Source: Littorina saxatilis
Taxonomy: Eukaryota > Mollusca > Gastropoda > Littorinimorpha > Littorinidae
DNA: 64,000 nucleotides
Assembly: GCF_037325665.1 (NCBI RefSeq)
Contig: NC_090255.1
Span: forward strand, 29,691,463-29,755,462
Direction: 5' to 3'
The position numbers were made by a program, and so were the translations under genes. The notes below the pieces were generated by a model. The model did no database searches. It saw nothing but the letters and a program-made list of their open reading frames with translations, and had not been told where the DNA came from. Positions 20,779-31,463 of this stretch are shown piece by piece. Numbering within the stretch: the first letter of the stretch is position 1; each line of letters begins with the position of its first letter.

Positions 20779-23700
20779 CTGAAAATTGAGAGAATGGAAT
20801 GATCAAATTCAGATTAAGAGTCCTCTGACCAATTAAAAATATGTTTTGTTGATACCAACTAATAGAGCGGTGTATGTATTAATTTTGATAATGATTGAAC
20901 AAATAGTGTCAAAAACCTCACATGCAATGCACACACACACCAACCAACTACATAACTCCTGAAAGAAAGTTTAAACCTGGCACATGTCAACCCTAAGCCT
21001 GATTCCTGAGCCCGATTCCTGAGCCTGATTCCTGTGCCTTTACACTCACCAATGTAATTAGTACCACCTGCACCAAAAATCTCTCGCACCTATGTCATCA
21101 TAAAGTTCAAAACCAGTAGATCGTTACAGTACTGCTACTAGCAAAGAACAACCATGAGTCTGATCAAGAAAGAGAGAACACATTAATCTTATTGAACTAT
21201 TCCAGCATTCAATTTCAAAGGTGAGAATCACAAGAAAACATCAATCCAAGGGACTGTAAAACAGTACAATGGTACCTCTGTCTAAGGACTTTAAAAAGTT
21301 AACAGGAATTTGGTTGTTATACTGAGGGGTTGTAATATAGAGTCTTGGTTTGTTACGTCCGTGTCCGGGTCGGTCAATGATCCGGAATGACTTAGCCTTA
21401 GGCGTTTTGGTTGATGCTGCCCGCAAAGTGATCATATTCTTCTTTTCTTAAATAATAATACATTGTAGTAACCAGTTGACTATTAAATTAATTACCCACA
21501 TGATATATACATTTTTGTACTTGTTAAATCCAGGAGTAAAAAAAACAAACAATCATGATCAGTGCTTCAATCAATTCAAATGTATAAGTATAACATTAAA
21601 ACCGTTTTCTATCCTAAAATTTCAAGTCTTAATCCAACATGTCAAGTGCAATTCCTTGAGTTTAAAAATAAATAAATATGAAACAATCACTGTTGTACAA
21701 CTACAAAAAAAAACTGACTGAAACACAATTTTCACAAAAACCTCAATGTAAAGCAGAAGAATTCTGGGAAAATACAAAACAACAAGTAACTGCATGTCAA
21801 ACAATACATTAACCAATCTGCCTAAAGTCAAAACAAACTTCTAACCAAACAAAACAAACAGGAACTTCATGGAATAAAGGAAAATAACATGAACTTTGAT
21901 GAAAAGAAGAACAAGTGGAATCAAGATAGAAGACGTACGTCAGACTTGATGACGAATATCTACTCAAAAACAAAATCAGTTAAAACATTACATTTTTAAC
22001 ACCACAACTGATGACAAACAAACAAGTCTTTTTTTCCACCAAACCAGCACGAGAACTCACCACTCAAGTCAACTAACAAACATTCCTACACATACCATGA
22101 TTAATATTTATTGCAGATATTGATAGCTGCCAAAAATCTAAAGAACAATTCAGGACATCAACCAAGAAACTCATTCTTTTTACCTGCAAGTTTCAAATCT
22201 AATTCAAGCAAGTGCAAAGCTGAATATTAAATAACTTTAAATAAGAGTAAGCTGAGTAAACAAGAAAAAGCTGTGGAACAACTTCAGATCAAAAAAGCCA
22301 AGAACATCAAATTGCTACTCTTCAATCTTTTTTCAAATTCTTGAGAACTTCTTCTTCTTCAGCGTTCGATGATGGTTGTGTCTATAGAGAAAAATTCACA
22401 CCTAATCCTTCACTAGCAGAAGTATACCAACACATCATTTGTGATAAGCCTGTTTTTACTGGAGGGAAAAAAGCTGTATCACAACAGACACAGTAAATCT
22501 CACATGTATTAATCACACTTTCACATCAAGAAACTCACAGCATTCTACTCACAGGACTACTGAACTTGGGTACACAACAATTTATCCCCCTTTACTTTGC
22601 ATCACAAAGTACACAAACATTGAATGATTGTTCTGCCTGTTAAAAAAGAACAAATTCCTCTGCCATGGATGGTCAAATATCAAAAAGGACAAGAAAAATT
22701 ACCCCTCATGATGAACTGTAATAGGCAAAAAAATTAACATAATGTTCCGCCCAGTGTCCTAGATGTATTTGAACTGAGCAGGGACACGTTTACTTGCATA
22801 ATCCACCAAAGAATAATTATACTTTCACTATTTCGCTTTACTGTTTTCAGGCAGTTTAACAAAAATATTGTTTTTAAAACTAGTTTTAAAACTAATCAAT
22901 TCAGTCCTTTAAAGGAAGTAAAACACCAGCAGTAAAAGCAACAGAGGCTGCAAAAATCAACCCTTCCCTGTGTGTTAGTTTCCAAAACAAGCACCTTTCC
23001 AAATTCCATTACGCCAGCACAAAGCTCTGTCACAATACCATAAAGATCATCAGACAAATACAATGTACAACAGGAGTACTACACCACTGTACACAATTTC
23101 TGGTAGACAGCCCCATGAAAAGCATGCAACAACAAAAATAAGCAAATATATAATATAAAAACTTGGCCACCGATACTAGCAATCCATTACAGGAGCATCC
23201 GCCTTTTCAAGCATCACCCGCAAGATAAAAACATGTTTGTGTAACTGATAACATGTTTGCTGCTCCTAAACAAGTAACTGATAGTAAAGTAAAAAAAACA
23301 AACAAATGAATTCTGTACTCCCCAATACAAGGAAAGCACATACAATACTAAATCTACATGTATGTGCTGTCCTTGTACTGGTAGGTACAGAATTCATTTG
23401 TTTTTTCAACTTTTCATCTCACCCAGTCACTTTGTTGTTTATTATATAATCATAATTGATATACCCCATGAAGTAATAAATGAAATGTAAAAAAAAATAT
23501 TGAATATTGTTTTAATGAGGGCATTATAAATCGAAAATTTTAAGAATAAATTTTCATTTGATTAATATACTTACCGAATCAAATAAAGCATTGACGCAGT
23601 CTGAGATGCTAAGGTCTGAAAAGGCTACCCGTCTTAAACAATTTTAAAGGGAAGCAACCCCACCACAAAAAGTGTAAATGGAGCCTTGGTAATGACCACA

Positions 23701-26700
23701 GACCCGGGGAGTTACCTCCCATTGGTGTGTACTACGTCACTACCGCTCCTCAACACGTGGTCAAGATCATACGGCTTTAAAGTGGGAGGGCATAAACTAT
23801 CGTTTGTAAGCCCTAATATCTCACTTAAAAAAAAGCTGATTCCCAGAAAAAATAAAATAAAAATAAAAATATACCCCAACCCATAACAAATGACAACAAT
23901 TAGAACAAGGGGGAGGGGCTATACTATAACTACACAAGAACAATGTAGAGAAAGAGAGGGAGATGGGTCTCTTTCTTACCTCTCCTTCAAGAATTGCTCA
24001 TTCTCAATCCTTCAAACCGGCAAGAAACAAAAACAGCAATCAACACGCGAGTCTCCCTTGTTCGTTCACACTCCACGACAAGGCTTGACTTTAAGATCAT
24101 TTATTTATTAAGGGAGATTATTACTTGAGATGACCGATTTAATTAAGGGTTTGAATTTTAAAGGTTTGACACATGCGTAGCATTCGAAATACATTTAACA
24201 CCTATGACTAGCTTCTTGGACTCTCACTGTTAAACCTCAAATGAACCCAAGAAGCTACAAATCTAAATAGTTTGAAACTGTCAAGGCCAGTTTTCACTGG
24301 AAAAATCGTCAGCTGTGCCGCGCACAGGAAGAATAACTATTACTCTACGAAGAACACACACGTAAACACAGCAATCCAAACACAACAAGGCAATCACTCA
24401 GTCAGCTACCTGCATGGCATTCAGTAACAAACGCAAGTCAGCCTTCAAAAATGTTATGATCAAAACATGGCAAGAAGCTGTCAAAGTGAGCAAGAAAAGT
24501 CAGAAGTCTGACCACACAAGTTGACCCTTTCAATCCCAACAGTTCCCTCACTAATGCGTTCAAGCACAGCTGCAACCCCGTCTCAATTCATTTAATTTCA
24601 TCCCCACAACGTCCCTTGCCAAACCATACTGACAGCAGACCTTCCCTGTCTAGATTGCCTCCCTTACCTTTTCATGTCCAAGTGTTCAGGTTTTATCTTT
24701 TTCATTCGCAATTGTCATTGCGCTTACTTTTTCAGGCTTTCTGCTCTCAGATCTGATTTATGGAGGTCCTGCATAGTTTAACAAAAAATCTTAAGTGCAC
24801 GATGAAAGCTTTAAAATCTACACGGCATAATGGAACCTTGCAGTTAACATGGAACAAAATAACCCAAAGCTTACCAATACATTTATTTTCCAAATTCAAC
24901 CCTCTAGGTGCATAACCCTCGGTAGGAAGCTTTAAAAAATATTCTGCAGCTGGGAGTGGGAGTGAAAGGGTTAACCACTCAAGCATGACAAAGCATCCAC
25001 AGAGATGTTAGAAAAGCGGATTAGGTAAGGTGTGAGGGGGTGCCGGGTACCTGTTGTTCTCTTTTGTTTTCTCCAGTTGCTCGGCGTGATGCTTGTACCA
25101 GTCGTCAAGCTCCTTCTTGGCCTTCTGCCGCCATTCCTCCTTCGCCTTGTCCTCCTGTTGGTCTGGAGACACAGTGTTATAATAGTAATTAATACCGTTA
25201 TACCAATATGTACTGTAAGCTGCTGCCCTCCAACTGCAGAAATGTGTTTTTTCACACCCCCCGCCCTCCCCCTCTTGTTAGTCTGAAGAAAGAGTGTTGT
25301 AATAATTATTAATGCCATAAAACCAAAATGTACTGTAAGCTGCTGCACTGAAACTGCAGAAATATGGTTTTTTTCTCCCCCCCCCCCCCCCTCTTGTTGG
25401 TCTGAAGAAAGAGTGTTATAATAATCGTGAATGCTGTGATACCAATAGGTACTGTAAGCTGCTGCACTCAAACTGCAGAAATATGTTTATTTTTCTCATA
25501 TCAGAATCTAAAGGGTTATGTCTCGACACGTATTTCTCTCTCTCTCGACTGTACACAGAGATAAGAACAGCCTCGCTTTCACCTTGATCCTGCCTAAAAA
25601 CAATGTTCAGACCTCATGTTCAGACTCGGCGTAATGATTCCGAAAGGACTACTTTTTAGCGGTCAAGTTCAGTCGTCCGCATACTCGAAAGTGAAAAAAA
25701 GATGAAACGTTTTGCTACAGTATCGGAGGATGAACTGTCGAAGAAGAAAAAGAATCTCGTGCCAACCACTACGCAGAAGACCATCCGAGTTGTCCAGAAG
25801 AAGTTCTGAAACACGTCACGTTCCAAATCAAAAGACGACATTCTATTCTCTTACGTCACTATTCTTGGTTTACGGTACCATTCGGCGGCTTTGCTACGAG
25901 TATGACATAGTCTTGGTTGGCCGAGACCTTGAGGTGGAATGCGAGTGATTAGGTTTGTTGATTTTGCTCGGAGAAGTGGTCCGTGTTCAAGCAAGTTTCT
26001 TTCTTCTTTGAAAACAAAACCCCAAAGACCAGTGAATGTCGAGATATATATGTTAATTGGATCTGTGATCCAAACATGCCTTTTGGTCAATCTCGATGGC
26101 AGTTTATTCCACTCGCCCTACGGGCTTGTGGAATAAACTTCCATCTCGATTGACCAAAAGCCATGTTTGGATCACAGATCCAATTAACGTATAATAGTTG
26201 TAAGTTTATCAATGATCATAACTCCTCCGAAAACGGCGTATGGCTGCCTAAATGGCGGGGTAAAAAACGGTCATACACGTAAAATTCCACTCGTGCAAAA
26301 AACACGAGTGTACGTGGGAGTTTCAGCCCACGAACGCAGAAGAAGAAGAAGAATGATCATAAAATCAACAATGAGTGTACAACCTGACTTGTAATATTAT
26401 AAGATGTTTGGTGGCTTGTTGACAGACCAGCTTTTTTGTTGGTCCAAAGGGACCATATCGTCTTTTGTTTCATCTTTATCGACCAAGGCCGAAGGCCGCG
26501 GTTGATAAATATGAGATAAAAGGCGATATGCTCCCCGAGGACCAACAACAAAATGCTGGTCTGACGACAAGCCACCAAACATCGTTTTTGTCATAATTTT
26601 GGTTGTGCAACAAAATGCACAATAACCCAGAGGGAGACGAATTTTTAGAATCCAACTCCGGGCCACAAAGCATCGTCACAGTAGCTCGAGATAACACGTC

Positions 26701-29700
26701 AACCTTGTATGTGACGTCAAACGTAGCTTGTTGACGCTTTTCTTCCAGTCTGAAAATGTACAGAGCTGCGATCATACCTGTGAATTCAGTAAGTGTTGAG
26801 CATATTTCTTTTCTTTTAAGTGTTTATGACTTTTCGTTGTGGATTTTGCGATTACAGAGATAAGTTGCAAATTGACCATGAGTCGCCGCGGTAATTATCA
26901 ACATTGATTGGGTCTTTGAGAGTGAATGCTTACAATCGTTGTCCTCGGAAACACAAATCCAAAGCCACGATGGTTCCACACATCAAACAATCAGCCTGAT
27001 TGGCTTTTACTTTGACAATCCACGTTTCACCTGAAAGCTCAAACCCATTCACCACCTCCAGTTATTGCATGGGGAACATGAGATTTATTTACCAGGTGTT
27101 TGTGAATGAAAACTCGTGAAAATGATGACAAAATTTGTTGTTACAATTAAAGTCTGAACGACATTCTAATGAGAAGGGCAAAAGCTGCAACACATTAAAT
27201 TTTTCTGACAAAAGTTTGTCATTAACAATCGCCATGAACTCTCTCTCAATGAGTTTGAGTAGTGTGAAAAACAATCTCTTGCTCTAGTGCTTAAAAAAAT
27301 GATGGTGCCTGAAGCAAGCAAGAAGGGGAAAATGCAAAATGTCAACCATTGAGGGCACAAACCTTTCTGCTCAAGTTGCTTTGCCTGTTCCTCCCGCCAG
27401 ATTTTGATTTTCTCTGGCTCGGCACGCACAGTGTCTTGTTGAGAGACGGCAGAGTACGCGTCTGACGGGCCATTGGTCTGGACACAAACACAACAAAGTT
27501 ACGAAACGTTCTAATGAGATTCACCTGTATGACTGTTTTACTTTTTCCCTGCCATTTAGGCAGCCATACTTCGATTTAACTTTGTATGGGATGCATGTGT
27601 AGTATTTTCCTCTTTGTACAACCACCAAACCCTGATGTGACATGGATAATTCCAGTGCGTACTTGGTCTTGTGCTTGCGCGTACACACGAAGGGGGATAA
27701 AGCACTGCTGCCTGTTAGTTGACCTAGGAGATCAGAAAAATCCCCACCTTTACAGGCCTGTACCTTGGCGGTCGCCCGATCACCCGGGGCGGGTTCAAAT
27801 CGTGTCGGGCGAGTTCAAAATTTCTCTGAAATCGCCCGCTGGGTGGATTCAAATTCAGCTAAAGCACAAAGTCGATAAGCAACGCAGCCAATCGGACGGC
27901 CGGCCATCTCAAAATCTGTCACTTCTCTACTGCCCACTCACCCCCCCCCCCCCCCCCACTTTGAGAAGGACTCAGGACTACCACCAATCAAGCCCAGACA
28001 CATTGGCTAGACAGCTACCCCCCTCGCCTCACTTGACCCTGTCATCACCCCTCCAGTGCCACTAGCCCCTGGCGATTGCATCAGCAGTCAAAATAGCTAG
28101 TCACTGACCCCAGGGATACTCACTGAGACATTTTCTAAAATATGTTCACACCAGCTTTGCAGGGATGCAACTCTGCTGAATCAAAAGCATACAGATCACC
28201 TGTAAACAATTCTAGGATCAGGAAATCTGAAAATCTTTTTGTTTTCATTAGGAAATAGAAATGAAATATAATGAATGCTTTTGATTATTTATGACTAAAG
28301 CTGTGGTAAATTTGGCTGGTATACAACATTCATGCTTCTGCTGAATGTAACAGTAACATTAAGAACACACACATAAAAAAAAGAAAAAAAAAAGAAAGCA
28401 ACTTAGAACAACTTTTGTAGTCAGCTTTTTATACATTTTTTTCACACAACAAAAAACATAATTTAAAAAAAAAACATTTTGCTGATTTACTTTTTTTTAA
28501 AGTGTGTGTGTGTGTGTTAAACATGGACTGGGTGGCCGAGTGGTAACGCACTTGCGCTCGGAAGCGAGTTCGACCCTGGGTCAGGGCTTTAGCAATTTTC
28601 TCCCCCCTTTCCTAACCTAGGTGGTGGGTTCAAGTGCTAGTCTTTCGGATGAGACGAAAAACCGAGGTCCCTTCGTGTACACTACATTGGGGTGTGCACG
28701 TTAAAGATCCCACGATTGACAAAAGGGTCTTTCCTGGCAAAATTGTATAGGCATAGATAAAAATGTCCACCAAAATACCCATGTGACTTGGAATAATAGG
28801 CCGTGAAAAGTAGGATATGCGCCGAAATGGCTGCGAACTGCTGGCCGATGTGAATGCGTGATGTATTGTGTAAAAAAATTCCATCTCACACGGCATAAAT
28901 AAATCCCTGCGCCTTAAATATGTGCGCGATATCAATTGAATAAAATAAAAATAAAAAAATAAATCCCTGCGCTTAGAACTGTACCCACGGAATATGCGCA
29001 ATATAAGCCTCATATTGATTGATTGATGTGGTAAGTGAAGTTCCATAGTAAATTACTTTGTAAATTGTGTGGTAGGGGTACATAAAGGGGGTAACTTTCA
29101 GTGAGGTTTAGTGTGTGATTGTGTGACAGGGTGTGAATGTTGTTTTGATTTCTTGTTTCTTTGTGGCGGCTTTTATTTTTAATTCTTTATTATTACAAGG
29201 TTAATTATCATTATATTAAAATATAGCATTTTAGTCATCAAGTCTTGTGTGTGTTTGTGGTAGTTATTAGGCAAAAAAAAAAAAGGTCTGTTTACGGTAA
29301 CATAGGCCAAAAATATAGGGTCGGTAGGTCGGGATTTTTTTTCTCTCCCAAAAACCATATTTTTACTTTATTTTAAAAAGTCTAGGGTCGCGCGAAAAAA
29401 ATAGGGTCGGTCGAGTTACCGTAAACAGACTATTTTTTTGGGGGGCCTTAGTAGAGCAAATCCACATGTAGGCATTATAAGTATGAATGTACGTCTTTTG
29501 TGTATGTGCTTAGCCCGCGACGAGCTGATGAGGCGGTTGTAAGAAATCGGGCTGGTTGGGGGCCGGTTGGGATTTTGGGGGGCCGGTTCAAAAAAGGTAA
29601 GGTACACCCCTGCCTTTAAACTAATCCACCAGGCATCACCGAAATTCAAACAATCAACATTCCGAATGGGATGCCGGCGTCTTATCCACTAGACTAGTGC

Positions 29701-30813
29701 ACCTGTCACTGTTCCGCTCAACGTACCTGCTGCTGGTTGAAGTCCCCGCTGCCAGTGCCACTTTCACCAAACTGCTCCTCTCCTCCTACCTCTCCTTGGT
29801 TTTCTTCACCCAAAGAGTCGAAACCACCACCACCCTCTGTCACAAAAGCAAAGAATATCAGAATTATAACATTTATTAAAATTTAAAGCAGATCTGTTAA
29901 TAAATCAATGGTCACAATCAGGCTGGAAGATAGCTGAATGGCAATAAAATCTCTAAAAATTGGCCTGGGACCTGGTGGCCCTAGACCCATGTAGTGATGT
30001 AGTTGTACTACGTTGTAAGACCAAGAGGCATCGCCCTGGTGAGACAGAGAGGCCAAGGGAAGCAAAGCCACTTGGATTATGGATACAAATAGAATGTTGC
30101 AACTTTTTATGCAACTTGATGGCGTATCCTGGCAGCTAGAACTGTAGAACTACTGCAGTACTGTAAGTAGAAACACTTATTGGAAAGCAAAATGAAAAAC
30201 ATTTTCCTGACTATATTTTCCTTGAGGAAAATGTATTACTCAGGCCAAAGTATCTATTTCTCCTGAAGACAGTCGTCTGAAGGTCTTCCTCGGAAAATCT
30301 GGGATCTGAGGAGAGCTCTCCAGCCTTACAATGCCATTGATAGTATGATACACATTCATGCATACATACGTGTGTGCATTTCCACTTTTCTCTGACAGTG
30401 ACACACCCTCGTAAAACTAAAACACTAAATGTACTGTTTTGTCCTACTCCTGTTTGCATCTCATTATCACCAGATGAGTTGCAACAAAAAAGCAATAAAC
30501 AGGAACAACTTGAATATTACTTTTTAATGTTATGCGGACATTGGACACAATTTATTGGAACGTTCAACGACACTTGAACTTGACCATTCCAGTGGGCGTA
30601 GCACTACCACAAAATGTGGAAATTGGAATGCCGGGTGTCAAATCGATATGATTCCCTGCCACTCAAATCCGTACCTTGACTCTGTGCCGCATCATTAGAT
30701 TCGAAATCTTCGAGGCCTGCCAGTTCTGACTGTTCACGAGCCAGAAACTCAGCTGCAGGATCCTCTTCAGCAGCTTGCTCAGGCTCGGCAGCGAAGGCGT
30801 CGAAGTCAGCCAT
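20607..30813 (-). CDS. CLTA: Clathrin light chain (complete, 5 coding exons, 215 aa)
   Basis: Exons 30675-30813, 29727-29836, 27363-27477, 25051-25162 and 20607-20778 join in phase to 648 nt including the stop. The protein binds the proximal leg of clathrin heavy chain and tunes coat assembly and actin coupling through Hip1/Hip1R. The N-terminus holds the conserved block EEDPAAEFLAREQSELAGLE, with the acidic EED patch that regulates assembly. The middle is a glycine- and glutamate-rich linker. Exon 3 starts the heavy-chain-binding helix (EKIKIWREEQAKQLEQK), exon 4 continues it (ELDDWYKHHAEQLEKTKENN), and exon 5 has the conserved end (WEKITRLCEFNP, KDVSRMRSILLQLKQTPLVR). The length is normal for an invertebrate light chain. 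No exon equivalent to the vertebrate neuronal insert was seen. Vertebrates have two paralogues, so the symbol is a family label. Confidence 0.95.
20779..25050 (-). other. Clathrin light chain intron 4
   Basis: This is A-rich on the + strand. Apart from a hairpin element at 23293-23406, no exon or full transposon was recognised. A stretch near 23560-23880 resembles dispersed repeat sequence but could not be bounded. Confidence 0.6.
23293..23406. mobile_element. Palindromic short element (about 115 bp)
   Basis: AAACAAATGAATTCTGTAC at the left pairs with GTACAGAATTCATTTGTTT at the right, with further pairing inward (CAAGGAAAGCACATAC with GTATGTGCTGTCCTTG). Nearly the whole unit folds back on itself. 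Confidence 0.75.
25051..25162 (-). CDS. CLTA: Clathrin light chain exon 4
   Basis: It follows GTCTCCAG and reads DQQEDKAKEEWRQKAKKELD then DWYKHHAEQLEKTKENN, ending in phase 2 before GTACCC. Two imperfect copies of its acceptor and first dozen bases lie upstream in the intron. Confidence 0.94.
25163..25480 (-). repeat. About 120-bp triplication carrying decoy acceptors of clathrin exon 4
   Basis: Read on the minus strand, acceptors TTCTTCAG lie at 25283-25284 and 25402-25403, followed by ACTAACAAGAGG and ACCAACAAGAGG. The true edge is CTCCAG then ACCAACAGGAGG at 25163/25162. The units also share TACTGTAAGCTGCTGC and ACTGCAGAAATATG. After the first dozen exon-like bases the copies turn into G runs. 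Confidence 0.82.
25519..26196 (+). mobile_element. Element K, copy 2, with long 3' hairpin
   Basis: This 678-bp unit matches 12967-13634 in opposite orientation, 12 kb away. It begins TGTCTCGACACG, carries the frame at 25702-25809 and ends in a hairpin at about 26053-26190 around a CGCCCTACGGGC centre, then CGTATAATA. The two copies differ by only a few percent, so both look fairly recent. Confidence 0.75.
25702..25809 (+). CDS. Short frame in element K copy 2 (35 aa)
   Basis: MKRFATVSEDELSKKKKN through TQKTIRVVQKKF and a stop. The frame is kept between the two copies despite a 3-nt length difference. It weakly resembles the N-terminus of Crypton-type recombinase-like proteins; no catalytic part is present. 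Confidence 0.35.
   Translation: MKRFATVSEDELSKKKKNLVPTTTQKTIRVVQKKF
26222..26351 (+). mobile_element. SINE family C, 5'-truncated, with 11-bp target duplication
   Basis: Only the 3' part (GGCGTATGGCTGCCTAAATG through GAA repeats) is present, flanked by AATGATCATAA at 26211-26221 and 26352-26362. It lies in clathrin light chain intron 3. Confidence 0.9.
26403..26584. mobile_element. Long hairpin (foldback) sequence
   Basis: GATGTTTGGTGGCTTGTTG at the left pairs with its inverse ending at 26584, continuing through CAGACCAGC and TTTTGTTGGTCC. The arms are about 75 bp around a centre with GGCCGAAGGCCGCGG. It may be one end of a larger element reaching toward 26900. Confidence 0.75.
27363..27477 (-). 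CDS. CLTA: Clathrin light chain exon 3
   Basis: It follows GTGTCCAG and reads TNGPSDAYSAVSQQDTVRAE then KIKIWREEQAKQLEQK, closely matching the start of the heavy-chain-binding region. The donor is GTTTGTG. Confidence 0.94.
28528..29028 (+). mobile_element. SINE family D (tRNA-headed), full length
   Basis: The head reads CTGGGTGGCCGAGTGGTAAC (box A) and GAGTTCGACCC (box B). The body includes ACGTTAAAGATCCCACGATT and CCGAAATGGCTGCGAA, and the tail is ATTG repeats. The 3' part carries a doubled AAATAAATCCCTGCG segment. Confidence 0.85.
29270..29447. mobile_element. Harbinger-type MITE, copy 1
   Basis: GTCTGTTTACGGTAAC at the left pairs with GTTACCGTAAACAGAC at the right. TTA flanks at 29267-29269 and 29448-29450, with GGC/GGCC termini. 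A 3-bp TTA duplication fits the PIF/Harbinger group. Confidence 0.75.
29727..29836 (-). CDS. CLTA: Clathrin light chain exon 2
   Basis: It follows TGTGACAG and reads EGGGGFDSLGEENQGEVGG onward to GDFNQQQ before GTACGT. It is a low-complexity linker, supported by the phase 1 to phase 0 fit and the open frame rather than by strong sequence conservation. Confidence 0.85.
29837..30674 (-). other. Clathrin light chain intron 1
   Basis: No exon or bounded mobile element was recognised. A short segment near 30001-30030 (GTACTACGTTGTAAG) recalls part of the family A SINE but is too short to call. Confidence 0.55.
30675..30813 (-). CDS. CLTA: Clathrin light chain exon 1
   Basis: It starts at ATG 30813 (MADFDAFAAEPEQ), carries the regulatory EEDPAAEFLA block and ends in phase 1 before donor GTACGG. 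Confidence 0.93.
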
Positions 30814-31223
30814 GTTGAATAGAAATGACGTCGTAGACGGAAGTAATGTTTTGGGTAATTTTATTTCCCAGCTTTTGATTGGGTACTAATTTAGGCCTAT
30901 TAATGCGCTCTTAATATATTTTATAATTTAAAGTACTTCTTCTAATCAAATGATTCAAGCAATGTTTGCAACATCACTTGGCTTGAATATCGAGGAGCCA
31001 GCTACAAGTATAATAATAGTTTGCAACAGTATTTTGTCGTGCTGAAAGTGTTTGTGACCTCGGTTAAAATATTATAAGTTAGCGTTAGATCAAAGCTAAA
31101 CAAACTCACACAATGTTTGCCAGAGTTGGCGTCGCGTCTCGGCCTTGTGACCAGTGAATGATCCAATTTCTATAAATACAACCTGCTCTCATCGTACAAA
31201 GAAAGCATACCTGAGTTTTGACC
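30814..31223. promoter_or_regulatory. Divergent promoter interval between clathrin light chain and TBCEL
   Basis: The two start codons are 410 bp apart and point away from each other. On the clathrin side there is a CRE-like TGACGTC at 30827-30833, an ETS-like CGGAAGT near 30838-30844 and an ATTGG (CCAAT on the minus strand) near 30877. On the TBCEL side TATAAATA lies near 31172-31179, about 45-50 bp before the ATG. These are motif matches only. Confidence 0.6.
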
Positions 31224-31463
31224 ATGGATCAAACGGCCGATATATCACCTGAACCTGACAGCGGCAATCCAAGACCAAAATCTTCGTCGAGAGTGACGAG
31301 AAAAAAGATGCAGAGAACGAGGTCATTCGTGGATGCCTTGCGAGAAAAATATTGCAGTCAGGATAACGATAACCAGTGCGATTTTGTAATTGACATCGTG
31401 ATCAGAGGAAGACCACGAAACAATGGCCCAACATCAGCAGAACTGGCTCATCTCAGAAACATA
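31224..31463 (+). CDS. TBCEL: TBCEL exon 1
   Basis: ATG at 31224 in ACCATGG context. It reads MDQTADISPEPDSG, then SFVDALREKYCSQDN like the vertebrate N-terminus, and ends in phase 0 before GTAAGT. Confidence 0.9.

Larger units (their letters stand above)
27753..29612. mobile_element. DNA transposon derivative with CAGG...CCTG ends, 1.86 kb
   Basis: The ends CAGGCCTGTACCTT and AAGGTACACCCCTG (last 14 bases; AAGGT recurs just inside) are imperfect inverted repeats. CCTTTA flanks it at 27747-27752 and 29613-29618, a 6-bp duplication. It contains a C tract (27941-27958), a family D SINE and a Harbinger-type MITE, and no transposase. It lies in clathrin light chain intron 2. Confidence 0.8.
27545..29700 (-). 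mobile_element. SINE family C copy split by a DNA transposon
   Basis: 27545-27752 is the 3' body and 29619-29700 is the tRNA-like head, both in reverse orientation and diverged. Together, less one CCTTTA copy, they make a continuous SINE. The DNA element at 27753-29612 interrupts it. Confidence 0.8.

Noticed and set aside
23560-23620. Possible U1-snRNA-like start (ATACTTACCG)
   Set aside because: Only about ten bases match; the rest of a U1 fold and an Sm site are not evident.
12967-26196. Element K pair as one large inverted-repeat structure with a function
   Set aside because: Two independent insertions in opposite orientation explain it; nothing in the 12 kb between suggests a unit.
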